From positions 124,001 to 188,000 of the forward strand of contig NZ_NPOA01000005.1 of NCBI RefSeq assembly GCF_002287375.1: a stretch of DNA of 64,000 bases, in the 5' to 3' direction. Shown in pieces: positions 1 to 8,251 of the stretch. The first letter of the stretch is position 1. The number at the start of each line of letters is the position of its first letter. The position numbers and the translations under genes are program-made. The stretch comes from Virgibacillus profundi (GTDB taxonomy: Bacteria > Bacillota > Bacilli > Bacillales > Amphibacillaceae). A model generated the notes under the pieces. That model made no database searches. It worked only from the letters and a program-made list of their open reading frames with translations, and was not told where the DNA came from.

Positions 1-1
1 A

Positions 2-598
2 AGTAAGGCGATGGGAACGAACGAGGTAAACGCAGCAATGGGCACAATTTGCGCAACACCGACTGCAGGTAGTGCAGGTGTAGTACCAGGAACTTTATTC
101 TCAGTTAAAAATCAACTGAATCCAACCCGTGAACAAATGATCCGTTATTTATTTACTTCCGGTGCATTTGGATTTGTAGTTGCGAACAACGCTTTTATTT
201 CCGGTGCTGCTGGTGGCTGTCAGGCTGAAGTAGGCTCAGCAGGCGCTATGGCCTCAGCAGCAATCGTGGAAATGGCAGGAGGTACTCCACAACAATCTGC
301 AGAAGCTTTTGCAATGACATTGAAAAATATGCTTGGTTTAGTATGTGATCCGGTTGCGGGATTAGTGGAAGTACCTTGTGTAAAACGAAATGCAGCTGGT
401 TCTTCTCTTGCGATTGTTTCAGCAGACATGGCACTGGCTGGGGTTACAAGCAGAATACCGTGTGATGAAGTAATCGGGGCGATGTACCGAATTGGCAAAC
501 AAATGCCCTCAGCACTTCGGGAAACGGGTGAAGGCGGACTTGCAGACACACCAACAGGACGTCTTTTAAAAGAAAAAATATTTGGTATGTCAGTATAA
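2..598 (+). CDS. sdaAA: L-serine dehydratase, iron-sulfur-dependent, alpha subunit (5' truncated by window edge)
   Basis: This is the C-terminal part of the alpha subunit of the two-chain L-serine ammonia-lyase, which converts L-serine to pyruvate and ammonia in the cytoplasm. The reading frame is open to the window edge, and the first visible ATG is internal. The [4Fe-4S] enzyme signature is readable: the CATPTAGSAG stretch, a GGCQAEVGSAGA motif and a CDPVAGLVEVPC motif carry the cysteines expected to ligand the cluster. About 198 residues are present, so roughly the N-terminal third is missing. The next gene, recG, begins about 30 bases after the stop, the same order as in Bacillus subtilis (sdaAB-sdaAA-recG-fapR). 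Identification rests on strong family similarity. Confidence 0.95.
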   Translation, partial: SKAMGTNEVNAAMGTICATPTAGSAGVVPGTLFSVKNQLNPTREQMIRYLFTSGAFGFVVANNAFISGAAGGCQAEVGSAGAMASAAIVEMAGGTPQQSAEAFAMTLKNMLGLVCDPVAGLVEVPCVKRNAAGSSLAIVSADMALAGVTSRIPCDEVIGAMYRIGKQMPSALRETGEGGLADTPTGRLLKEKIFGMSV

Positions 599-628
599 TA
601 GTAGAACCTCTAAGAAAGTGTGATTAGC

Positions 629-2662
629 ATGCTAAGCGACCCAGTAACAGCAATAAAGGGTATAGGAGAAAAATTTGCCGAGGATTTAGCAACATTAAAT
701 ATTTTTAATGTAGAAGATCTATTGAGTTATTTTCCATATCGATATGATGTATTTGAAATTAAGCCTCTAAGCGAATTAATTCACGATGATAAAGTAACCA
801 TTGAGGGAAGGGTTGTACATGAACCTTCCCTCGCTTTTTATGGAAAGAAAAAGTCAAGACTATCGTTTACGGTAGAGGTAGAAAACATTGCAGTAAAAGC
901 AGTAATGTTTAATCGTGCTTTTGCAAAAAAACAGATTAATGCCGGAGATATTATTACATTAACGGGCAAATGGGATCTAAACCGCCTTCAAATTACGGTT
1001 AGCAAATATAAACTGGGACCTGCGGAAAGTCAGGCTGAGATTCAACCAATGTACTCTGTTAAAGGTGACATTAGTAATTTTAAACTAAAAAAAGTGATGC
1101 AAAATGCCATAAGAGATTATGCAGATGAAATAATTGAGTTTTTACCGGACAGATATTTAAGAGCTTATAAAATACCTGAGCGGAGAAAAGCTTTGATAAC
1201 CATGCATTTTCCGGCAAATAGAATAGATTTAAAGCATGCACGCAGAAGGTTTACATATGAGGAATTTTTATTATTCCAGCTTAAAATGCAGTTACTCAGA
1301 AAAATCAAACGTGAAGCTACCGTGGGAAATGCACAAGTCTTTGATCAAGAAAAGATAAAGGAATTTATCGGCCTATTTCCATTTCCGTTAACAAAGGCTC
1401 AGGAAAAATCATTAAATCAAATTCTATCAGATATGAAATCCCCATATAGAATGAACAGACTCCTGCAAGGTGATGTTGGTTCAGGAAAAACAGCAGTTGC
1501 TTCGATTTGTCTGTATGCTTCGATTACTGCAGGAAAACAAGGAGCATTGATGGTGCCTACGGAAATTTTAGCGGAACAGCACTATCAATCATTAACGGAA
1601 ACCTTTGGTGATAAAGCGAATATTGTGTTATTAACAGGATCAGTTAAAGGTAAAAAAAGAAAAGAAATGGTTTCTGCAATTGAAAATCATGAGGTTGATA
1701 TTGTTATAGGGACACATGCGTTAATCCAGGATGATGTCTTTTTTAATGATCTAGGTTTTGTCATTGTTGATGAACAGCATCGTTTTGGTGTTGAACAAAG
1801 AAGGACATTACGGGATAAAGGTCTCAAGCCAGATGTCTTGTTTATGACAGCTACACCAATTCCACGTACATTGGCAATTACTGCTTTTGGTGACATGGAT
1901 GTATCAGTAATTGATGAAATGCCTATGGGAAGAAAAGAAATAGAGACATATTGGACAAAGGAAAATACATTTGAACGTGTACTGCATTTCATTGAAAAAC
2001 AAATTGCTTTAGGTGAACAGGCATATGTTATTTGTCCACTGATTGAAGAGTCTGACAAATTGGACATCCAAAATGCTGTGGATCTTTTCGATCAGCTACA
2101 GGAATATTATCCATCAGATGTCAACATTGGATTGATGCATGGTAGACTGCATGCTGACGATAAAGAAAATGTGATGAAGCAATTTGCAGGAAATGAAATT
2201 CAAATCCTTGTATCAACAACAGTTGTAGAGGTAGGGGTAAACGTTCCAAATGCAACGATTATGGTTATTTATGATGCAGAGAGATTTGGCCTGTCACAGC
2301 TCCACCAATTAAGAGGAAGAGTTGGAAGAGGGGATATGCAGAGCTACTGTATTTTAATTGCTGACCCCAAGAGTGAGGCAGGAAGAGAAAGAATGCGGAT
2401 TATGACAGAGACTTCAAACGGCTTCGAGTTGTCTGAGCAGGATTTAAAATTGCGGGGGCCGGGAGATTTTTTTGGCAGGAAACAAAGTGGAGTTCCTGAA
2501 TTTAAAGTTGCGGATATGATTCATGATTACAGAGCGTTGGAAACAGCACGCAAAGATGCCCAGGAAATAATCGAAACAAATCTGCTGGAGCAGGATGCAG
2601 CATTCTATCAATTGCAAAAGAAACTGGAAAATGATTCCGTATTAACAGATAAACTCGATTAA
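629..2662 (+). CDS. recG: ATP-dependent DNA helicase RecG
   Basis: This 677-residue protein is a superfamily 2 helicase that remodels stalled replication forks and Holliday junctions. The N-terminal third is the wedge/OB domain that holds branched DNA. The motor follows: a Walker A motif (GDVGSGKT, near residue 283), a DEQH box (VDEQHRFG) and a TATPIPRT motif III. The C-terminal helicase half shows QLRGRVGRG and ends with the RecG-type LRGPGDFFGRKQSG region. ATG is preferred over an in-frame GTG nine bases upstream, because AAGAAAGTG lies at the right distance before the ATG and overlaps the GTG. Length is normal for the family. Confidence 0.97.
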   Translation: MLSDPVTAIKGIGEKFAEDLATLNIFNVEDLLSYFPYRYDVFEIKPLSELIHDDKVTIEGRVVHEPSLAFYGKKKSRLSFTVEVENIAVKAVMFNRAFAKKQINAGDIITLTGKWDLNRLQITVSKYKLGPAESQAEIQPMYSVKGDISNFKLKKVMQNAIRDYADEIIEFLPDRYLRAYKIPERRKALITMHFPANRIDLKHARRRFTYEEFLLFQLKMQLLRKIKREATVGNAQVFDQEKIKEFIGLFPFPLTKAQEKSLNQILSDMKSPYRMNRLLQGDVGSGKTAVASICLYASITAGKQGALMVPTEILAEQHYQSLTETFGDKANIVLLTGSVKGKKRKEMVSAIENHEVDIVIGTHALIQDDVFFNDLGFVIVDEQHRFGVEQRRTLRDKGLKPDVLFMTATPIPRTLAITAFGDMDVSVIDEMPMGRKEIETYWTKENTFERVLHFIEKQIALGEQAYVICPLIEESDKLDIQNAVDLFDQLQEYYPSDVNIGLMHGRLHADDKENVMKQFAGNEIQILVSTTVVEVGVNVPNATIMVIYDAERFGLSQLHQLRGRVGRGDMQSYCILIADPKSEAGRERMRIMTETSNGFELSEQDLKLRGPGDFFGRKQSGVPEFKVADMIHDYRALETARKDAQEIIETNLLEQDAAFYQLQKKLENDSVLTDKLD

Positions 2663-2671
2663 AAGGATTTC

Positions 2672-2700
2672 TTGCATAAATAAAGGTGGTATTATATATT
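2672..2700 (+). promoter_or_regulatory. Predicted sigma-A promoter of the fapR-plsX-fabD-fabG operon
   Basis: A TTGCAT hexamer and a TATATT hexamer are separated by exactly 17 bases, just downstream of the recG stop and about 75 bases before fapR. Immediately downstream is a FapR-like operator, so transcription would start within or beside it. The arrangement matches the autoregulated fapR promoter known in Bacillus. The start site itself is inferred. Confidence 0.75.
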
Positions 2701-2704
2701 ACTA

Positions 2705-2721
2705 TTAGTACCAAGTCTTAA
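2705..2721 (+). promoter_or_regulatory. Predicted FapR operator
   Basis: The 17-base sequence TTAGTACCAAGTCTTAA is an imperfect inverted repeat whose left half matches the conserved FapR half-site TTAGTACC. It begins four bases after the -10 hexamer, so bound FapR would cover the expected transcription start. In Bacillus, FapR leaves such sites when malonyl-CoA rises, which raises lipid synthesis genes including its own operon. The right half is degenerate, so affinity may be lower than for a perfect site. Confidence 0.7.
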
Positions 2722-2775
2722 AGTGAGCGAACAACATCATAAAATATTCGATTTAATCGTGTGGATGGTGCCTGG

Positions 2776-3357
2776 ATGAAGAGAACAAAGGTAGAACGTC
2801 AACGTTTATTAAAAGAAACAATAGAACAAACACCTTTTATTACTGACGAAGAGCTTGCGAAAAAATTTTCTGTCAGTATACAAACCATTCGACTTGACCG
2901 GATGGAGCTTTCCATTCCTGAGTTGCGTGAACGTATAAAAAATGTAGCAAATAATCAATGGAATGAAACAGTTAAAGCATTGCCTTTGGATGAAGTGATT
3001 GGTGAAGTGATTGATTTGGAACTGGATATTCGTGCCATATCAATTTTAGATATTAGTCCAGATCTGGTTTTTTCCAGAAATAAAATAGCTCGTGGCCATC
3101 ATTTGTTTGCCCAAGCAAATTCACTGGCAGTTGCAGTCATCAATGATGAGCTGGCCTTAACAGCTAAAACAGAGCTTAAGTTTACAAGACAGGTAATTGA
3201 AGGAGAACGAGTTGTAGCAAAAGCAACTGTAAAAGGAAAGAATGATAAAGGCCTAACGATTGTACAGGTGGATAGTTTTGTAGAAAATGAGATCGTATTT
3301 ACAGGGTTATTTCATATGTATCAATCAAACGAACGTAAAGGGGAAAAAATCACATGA
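2776..3357 (+). CDS. fapR: Fatty acid and phospholipid biosynthesis regulator FapR
   Basis: FapR is the malonyl-CoA-responsive repressor of Firmicute lipid synthesis. The 193-residue protein has an N-terminal DeoR-like helix-turn-helix (the [21 protein letters not shown] region, about residues 19-41), a linker helix ([10 protein letters not shown]), and a C-terminal hot-dog fold with the [17 protein letters not shown] signature that binds malonyl-CoA. ATG is chosen because GGATGGTG precedes it and homologues begin at this methionine; a GTG 15 bases upstream is also in frame. The stop overlaps the plsX start by four bases, so the two are translationally coupled. Confidence 0.96.
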   Translation: MKRTKVERQRLLKETIEQTPFITDEELAKKFSVSIQTIRLDRMELSIPELRERIKNVANNQWNETVKALPLDEVIGEVIDLELDIRAISILDISPDLVFSRNKIARGHHLFAQANSLAVAVINDELALTAKTELKFTRQVIEGERVVAKATVKGKNDKGLTIVQVDSFVENEIVFTGLFHMYQSNERKGEKIT

Positions 3358-4352
3358 GATTAGCAATTGACGCCATGGGAGGCGATCATGCGCCAAAAGA
3401 AATTGTTCTTGGTGCAATGGATGCTATTTCCCAAATAGAAAATTTACATATTACTTTAATCGGTGATGAAAACAAAATAAAAGAATACTTAACGAATGAA
3501 AAAAATATTGATATTATCCATACAGATGTGGTAATTACAAGTGATGATGAGCCTGTACGTGCGGTACGTCGTAAAAAAAATGCATCACTTGTGTTAATGG
3601 CCCAGGAAGTAAAAGATAAGAAAGCAGATGCATGTATTTCGGCTGGAAATACCGGTGCATTAATGAGTGCCGGATTATTTGTTGTCGGAAGAATTCCAGG
3701 AATCGATCGTCCTGCATTAAGTCCTACACTTCCCACTATAGATGGTAATGGTTTTTTGCTACTGGATGTTGGTGCAAATGTGGATGCTAAACCAAATCAT
3801 TTAGTTCAATATGCGGTCATGGGATCCATTTATGTAGAAAAAGTACGATCCATTAAAAACCCGACTGTAGGTCTCCTCAATGTAGGTACAGAAGATGGAA
3901 AAGGAAATGATCTTACTAGAAAAGCATTTCTGCAAATGAAAGAAGCACCAATTAATTTTATTGGAAATGTAGAAGCACGCGATATTTTAAGTGGTGCTGC
4001 TGATGTTGTTGTAACAGATGGCTTTAGTGGAAATGTGGCATTAAAAACAATTGAAGGAACGGCAATGACAATGTTTTCAATGCTAAAAGAAACATTTATG
4101 GCCTCAATGAAAACAAAGCTTGCTGCCGGGATGATAAAAAATGATTTAAAGGGTCTGAAGCGTAAATTAGATTACTCCGAGTATGGCGGAGCAGGTTTGT
4201 TTGGATTGTCTGCACCTGTTATTAAAGCACATGGATCCTCCAATCGAAGAGCTATCTTCAGTGCAATTAAACAAGCTTGTCATATGGTTGAACATAATGT
4301 AACAGATACAATTAAAACCACAGTTGAATCAATAGAATTTGAAAAGGAGTGA
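3354..4352 (+). CDS. plsX: Phosphate acyltransferase PlsX
   Basis: PlsX converts acyl-ACP to acyl-phosphate, the donor that PlsY uses to acylate glycerol-3-phosphate in the first step of membrane phospholipid synthesis. It is a peripheral membrane enzyme. The 332-residue product starts with the family hallmark [13 protein letters not shown] and contains the conserved [18 protein letters not shown] and [11 protein letters not shown] motifs. The ATG lies inside the fapR stop (ATGA overlap), so translation is coupled to the regulator that controls the pathway. Family length and order are as expected. Confidence 0.97.
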   Translation: MRLAIDAMGGDHAPKEIVLGAMDAISQIENLHITLIGDENKIKEYLTNEKNIDIIHTDVVITSDDEPVRAVRRKKNASLVLMAQEVKDKKADACISAGNTGALMSAGLFVVGRIPGIDRPALSPTLPTIDGNGFLLLDVGANVDAKPNHLVQYAVMGSIYVEKVRSIKNPTVGLLNVGTEDGKGNDLTRKAFLQMKEAPINFIGNVEARDILSGAADVVVTDGFSGNVALKTIEGTAMTMFSMLKETFMASMKTKLAAGMIKNDLKGLKRKLDYSEYGGAGLFGLSAPVIKAHGSSNRRAIFSAIKQACHMVEHNVTDTIKTTVESIEFEKE

Positions 4353-4359
4353 TACTAAC

Positions 4360-5298
4360 ATGAAGAAGGTAGCCTTTATGTTTCCAGGACAAGGTTCGCA
4401 AGCAGTTGGAATGGGAAAGGAATTTCATGATTATTATTCAGATATTAAAGAGCTTTTCCAGGAGGCAAATACTGCCCTGGATAAAGATATAGCAAGGATA
4501 ATGTTTGATGGTCCGAAAGAGGAATTAACGGAAACAGAAAACGCACAGCCGGCATTATTACTGACAAGTATAGCAATACATACATTGCTTTTAAAAGAAG
4601 AAATTCAACCAGTAATGACAATAGGACATAGTCTTGGTGAATATAGTGCATTGGTTGCAGCAGGATCAATCCCTTTGGACAGGGCATTACCCTTAGTAGC
4701 AATTCGCGGAAAGTTAATGGAAGAGGCATTTCCTGAAGGGCAAGGAACAATGGCTGCTGTTCTGGGTCTAAGTGAAGAAGAAATAGATAAAGCATTACAA
4801 AAAGTAACGGGAGAGATTGTCGATATTGCCAATTTAAATTGCCCTGGACAAATTGTTATTTCAGGATCTGTTAAAGGGATTGAACAGGCTACGGCTTTAC
4901 TAAAAGAACATGGTGCAAAACGTGTTCTGCCACTTAATGTAAGTGGACCGTTTCATTCCAGGTTGATGAAATCTGCAAATGATCAATTTGGTGAATACCT
5001 AAATGAAGTAGATATTAAAAATGCAAGCATCCCTGTCTATGCCAATGCCTCCGCTTCACCGGTCAGGGAAAGTGAAAAAATAAAAGAACTTCTGCTCAAA
5101 CAGTTATATTCTCCAGTCCGATTTGAAGAATCAATTCGACACATGATCGATGCAGGAGTTGATGCTTTTGTTGAAGTAGGAAACGGAAAGGTTTTATGTG
5201 GTTTATTAAAGAAAATTGATCGTAGTGTAAAAACATTTGCAGTACAGGATATTAACTCAATGAACGAATTTATTACATGGTATAAGGGGGATTCCTAA
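4360..5298 (+). CDS. fabD: Malonyl-CoA:ACP transacylase FabD
   Basis: FabD moves the malonyl group from CoA to acyl carrier protein, supplying the extender unit for type II fatty acid synthesis. The 312-residue protein shows the GQGSQ oxyanion loop near residue 10 and the nucleophile elbow GHSLGEYSA with Ser91; the conserved downstream histidine is in GPFHSRLM. The ATG is preceded by AAAGGAGTGAT at good spacing; an in-frame TTG 21 bases upstream lacks this. Its stop overlaps the fabG start by one base (TAATG), which implies coupled translation. Confidence 0.97.
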   Translation: MKKVAFMFPGQGSQAVGMGKEFHDYYSDIKELFQEANTALDKDIARIMFDGPKEELTETENAQPALLLTSIAIHTLLLKEEIQPVMTIGHSLGEYSALVAAGSIPLDRALPLVAIRGKLMEEAFPEGQGTMAAVLGLSEEEIDKALQKVTGEIVDIANLNCPGQIVISGSVKGIEQATALLKEHGAKRVLPLNVSGPFHSRLMKSANDQFGEYLNEVDIKNASIPVYANASASPVRESEKIKELLLKQLYSPVRFEESIRHMIDAGVDAFVEVGNGKVLCGLLKKIDRSVKTFAVQDINSMNEFITWYKGDS

Positions 5299-6038
5299 TG
5301 TTAAAAGGCAAAAATGCTTTAGTAACAGGTGCATCACGTGGAATCGGACGATCAATTGCATTGGAATTAGCTGCACGAGGTGCGAATGTAGCAGTTAATT
5401 ATGCTGGAAGTGAAGCAAAGGCACAGGCGGTTGTTGAAGAAATTGAACTATTGGGTGTAAAGGCTTTTAAAGTACAGGCAGATGTTGCCAATGAGACGAA
5501 TGTGAAGGAAATGGTTAAGGAAGTAATCAGCCAATTTGGCAGTCTGGATATCCTTGTAAACAATGCCGGGGTTACTAGGGACAACCTGTTAATGCGAATG
5601 AAAGAAGAAGAATTTGATCAGGTCATTAACACAAATCTGAAAGGCGCTTTTGTCTGTACAAAAGCTGTTACAAGACAAATGATGAAACAAAAGTCCGGAA
5701 GAATCGTAAATGTAGCATCAATTGTTGGAGTAAGCGGAAACCCAGGACAGGCCAATTATGTTGCTGCTAAAGCCGGTGTTATTGGATTAACTAAATCTAC
5801 TGCAAAAGAATTGGCGTCACGAAATATTCTAATTAACGCTGTTGCGCCTGGATTTATATCAACAGATATGACAGATGCATTAACAGATGAGCAGCAGAAA
5901 AGCATGCTGGCATTGATTCCGCTGGCTAAGCTTGGTGAACCCGAAGATGTGGCAAAAGTAGTTCGCTTCCTTGCATCCGAAGACGCAAATTACATAACAG
6001 GCCAAACAATTCACATTGACGGCGGAATGGTGATGTAG
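5298..6038 (+). CDS. fabG: 3-oxoacyl-[ACP] reductase FabG
   Basis: FabG is the NADPH-dependent beta-ketoacyl-ACP reductase of type II fatty acid synthesis. The 246-residue short-chain dehydrogenase has the TGASRGIG cofactor loop (about residues 10-17), the NNAG motif, and the catalytic Ser141, Tyr154 and Lys158 (YVAAK). The C-terminus ends in the usual [12 protein letters not shown]. In Bacillus subtilis acpP follows directly, but here about 680 bases with a GC-rich palindromic repeat separate the two genes. Confidence 0.97.
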   Translation: MLKGKNALVTGASRGIGRSIALELAARGANVAVNYAGSEAKAQAVVEEIELLGVKAFKVQADVANETNVKEMVKEVISQFGSLDILVNNAGVTRDNLLMRMKEEEFDQVINTNLKGAFVCTKAVTRQMMKQKSGRIVNVASIVGVSGNPGQANYVAAKAGVIGLTKSTAKELASRNILINAVAPGFISTDMTDALTDEQQKSMLALIPLAKLGEPEDVAKVVRFLASEDANYITGQTIHIDGGMVM

Positions 6039-6100
6039 TAAAAAAATGCGTTGTCCACCAGTCGCCGGAGTTGAACAGAATGGCTGTTTTCGCATAGATT

Positions 6101-6618
6101 GGAACTGCGCACTGCTCGCCCCACCAAAAGACTTGTTGTTATCTGCTCCGTAGTCGATGTAAAGGACGACATAATTACTGTTTGCTAAAAGTATTTTCTA
6201 AAATTGCCGTTCGGGATCGCTTCGGGCGGATGCTTTCCGCGGGCACGGCCTCAGCCTCCTTGAGAAAACCACTCTGCGGGGTCTTCGGACACGTGCTGTT
6301 CCCGCAGGAGTCACCGCCCTTCTCTCACCCAAACTGGTGAGTTGGTTGATGTTTTGAATATTAAATACTAATGTAGTAAATTGGCGGAACCGAAGACACT
6401 AGCGGAAGAAATATACGAAGACTCCTGCGGGAGGAAAGGCATCGGTGAGACCCCACAGTGCGTAGCACGAGGAGGCTCACCAGCCGCCCGCGGAAAGCGA
6501 AGTATATTTCTGGAGCGATGATTACGTACCTTTCATCATCTGTAGTTACGTCGCACTTATAGAAACTGCGAAGAATTAAAAAAACAGTATTTTGGTGAGG
6601 CGAACGTAGTGCAGTCCC
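6101..6618. repeat. GC-rich composite palindromic repeat R1, copy A (fabG|acpP)
   Basis: This non-coding block is far more GC-rich in its core than its surroundings and is built of nested inverted repeats. The outermost arms are 6101-6134 and 6584-6618. Inside lie two inverted versions of the same GC-rich module, about 6224-6319 and 6407-6511, separated by about 90 bases. Each module is itself closed by a stem: GGGCGG (6224) with CCGCCC (6314), and AGAAATATAC (6407) with GTATATTTCT (6502). Related copies occur near 22.2-22.5 kb and 57.0-57.3 kb. No convincing gene lies inside; short frames here are by-products. From memory, similar sequences are scattered in other Bacillaceae genomes, which is not verified here. 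Confidence 0.85.
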
Positions 6619-6720
6619 AAAGTTTATGAAAAGAGTCAACAGAAAAAAGCGAAAACAACTTCTTTTCTATAGGAATATTAATTAAAATCAACTATACTAC
6701 TTGAAGGGAGGTGAAGTATG

Positions 6721-6957
6721 ATGGCAGATGTGTTTGATCGTGTAAAAGCTATTATCATTGATCGTCTTGACGTAGAGGAATCAAAAGTAACAATGGAAGC
6801 ATCTTTTAAAGATGATCTTGAAGCTGATTCACTGGACGTTGTTGAGCTTGTTATGGAGCTTGAGGATGAATTTGATATGGAAATTGCTGATGAAGAAGCA
6901 GAAAAAATAAATACTGTTGGTGATGCTGTGAATTACATAAACAGTACACAAGAATAG
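6721..6957 (+). CDS. acpP: Acyl carrier protein
   Basis: This 78-residue acidic protein carries growing acyl chains on a 4'-phosphopantetheine arm attached to Ser37 in the [16 protein letters not shown] motif. The sequence is very close to other Bacillus acyl carrier proteins. Two adjacent ATG codons exist; the second is preferred because GGAGGTG lies seven bases before it and homologues begin MAD. It would normally be the last gene of the fapR operon but is separated from fabG by repeat R1. A TATACT hexamer about 25 bases upstream could be a -10 element, though no good -35 is visible. Confidence 0.97.
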   Translation: MADVFDRVKAIIIDRLDVEESKVTMEASFKDDLEADSLDVVELVMELEDEFDMEIADEEAEKINTVGDAVNYINSTQE

Positions 6958-6965
6958 TTTAAAGT

Positions 6966-6991
6966 AAAGTCTCGCATCATGCGGGACTTTT
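6966..6991 (+). terminator. Short hairpin between acpP and rnc, possible weak terminator
   Basis: A 12-base stem (AAAGTCTCGCAT with ATGCGGGACTTT, one G-U pair) lies right after the acpP stop and is followed by only four T residues. It could attenuate transcription into rnc or protect the abundant acpP mRNA 3' end. Confidence 0.6.
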
Positions 6992-7025
6992 AAGTATATT
7001 CTTTGAAGTAGAGGTGGCATTGTGC

Positions 7026-7709
7026 ATGAATGTGACACAATTGGAAAAACAGCTTGATATTACATTTAAAAACCATACATTAATAAAACAGGCTTTTACA
7101 CATTCATCTTATGTGAATGAGCATCGAAAAGAAGTGTTTTCGGATAATGAGCGATTGGAATTTCTGGGGGATGCCGTATTGGAATTAGGTGTTTCACAAT
7201 ATTTATATCGAAAAAACAAAACAATGCCTGAAGGAGAAATGACGAAATTACGTGCTTCGATTGTTTGTGAACCTTCACTGGTTAATTTTGCACGGGATCT
7301 TAACTTTGGAGATCATATTCTATTGGGAAAAGGTGAAGAACAAACAGGAGGACGTGATCGGCCGGCATTATTAGCTGATGTTTTCGAGGCGTTTCTTGGA
7401 GCATTATATCTTGATCATGGCTTTGATCAGGCACTTCATTTTTTAGAGCAACATGTTTTTCCGAAAATATCGACTGGTGCTTTTTCTCATGCGATGGATT
7501 ATAAAAGCCAATTACAGGAATTAGTTCAACAATATAAAAATCAATCGATTGAGTATGAAATAGTGGATGAAAAAGGTCCTTCACATAATAAGGAATTTAT
7601 AACCCATGTCATTATTAAAGGTGACGTAAAGGGAATTGGAGTGGGCCGAACAAAAAAGGAAGCAGAACAAAGAGCTGCAAAAAAAGCGCTGGATGAATTT
7701 AATAATTGA
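7026..7709 (+). CDS. rnc: Ribonuclease III
   Basis: RNase III cleaves double-stranded RNA in rRNA and scRNA processing and mRNA turnover. The 227-residue protein has an N-terminal catalytic domain with the signature [14 protein letters not shown] (about residues 40-53) and the downstream acidic residues in [14 protein letters not shown]-terminal double-stranded RNA binding domain follows, with [18 protein letters not shown] near the end. The ATG follows GAGGTGG at about nine bases; in-frame TTG and GTG codons upstream overlap that site. Position between acpP and smc matches Bacillus subtilis. Confidence 0.96.
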   Translation: MNVTQLEKQLDITFKNHTLIKQAFTHSSYVNEHRKEVFSDNERLEFLGDAVLELGVSQYLYRKNKTMPEGEMTKLRASIVCEPSLVNFARDLNFGDHILLGKGEEQTGGRDRPALLADVFEAFLGALYLDHGFDQALHFLEQHVFPKISTGAFSHAMDYKSQLQELVQQYKNQSIEYEIVDEKGPSHNKEFITHVIIKGDVKGIGVGRTKKEAEQRAAKKALDEFNN

Positions 7710-7713
7710 TGAT

Positions 7714-7748
7714 AAAGGCTGTAATTCCAAGAAGAATCACAGCCTTTT
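7714..7748. terminator. Bidirectional terminator between rnc and the convergent DUF1128 gene
   Basis: A 14-base stem (AAAGGCTGTAATTC with GAATCACAGCCTTT, one G-T mismatch) with a six-base loop is flanked by A residues on the left and T residues on the right. It lies between the stops of two converging genes and can serve both strands. Confidence 0.8.
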
Positions 7749-7756
7749 CCATCAGT

Positions 7757-7984
7757 CTATTTCGCTTTTCGTACTGCACGGAGTTCTTCAATAAAAGCCT
7801 GTGTTTCAGATGCGCTCAGCCGACCCTTTTGAGTAATCATATCATACATGAACTTCAAATCATCATATTTATCCAGGTCATAATCTTCCGGATCCATAAT
7901 TGTTCGGTTAACTACATCTAATCGATCAGCTAACTCATTCAGTATAATCTCTAGATTTTCCTGTGACGGATATTCTAAATTCAT
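7757..7984 (-). CDS. DUF1128 family protein (YfkK-like)
   Basis: This 75-residue acidic protein is the only gene on the minus strand in the window. It resembles the small Bacillaceae family of YfkK (DUF1128), recognisable from the start MNLEYPSQEN, the PEDYD segment and a C-terminal helix ending in ELRAVRKAK. No function is known for the family. A strong GGAGGGGTG ribosome binding site lies before its ATG on the minus strand. In Bacillus subtilis the homologue is elsewhere on the chromosome, so its place between rnc and smc is a lineage difference. It converges on rnc and shares that gene's terminator. Family assignment is from memory of sequence pattern. Confidence 0.8.
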   Translation of the reverse strand: MNLEYPSQENLEIILNELADRLDVVNRTIMDPEDYDLDKYDDLKFMYDMITQKGRLSASETQAFIEELRAVRKAK

Positions 7985-8251
7985 TTCTGCACCCCTCCAA
8001 ATTTTAAAAAATAAAGCAAAACTTAATGTGTCTATAGGTTCTGCACTTCTTTTGTTTTCTTCTTTATGATAAAATAAATGCGTTAAAAAGCCAAATTATA
8101 TTTTAAAACAACCTCTATTATTTAGGTTGTGTTCGTATATTTTGATGCTCTTATGCGACCGTAGTTGAAACTTCACGTACCTAAGGGTGATTCGTGAATA
8201 AAAAATAATTAGAGAACTAGCTTAGGGAATAGGTTAATTAGGAGAATGTCT

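Noticed and set aside
6101-6618. The palindromic blocks as insertion sequences with a transposase or as a CRISPR array
   Set aside because: There is no transposase frame, and the repeats are inverted and composite, not short direct repeats with unique spacers. They might be non-autonomous elements, but no target-site duplication could be confirmed.
6361-6639. A 92-codon open frame on the - strand between fabG and acpP
   Set aside because: It runs through repeat R1 and its composition reflects the repeat rather than a gene.
7706-7921. A 71-codon open frame on the + strand after rnc
   Set aside because: It is antisense to the DUF1128 gene, which has a strong ribosome binding site and family resemblance, and it runs over the shared terminator.
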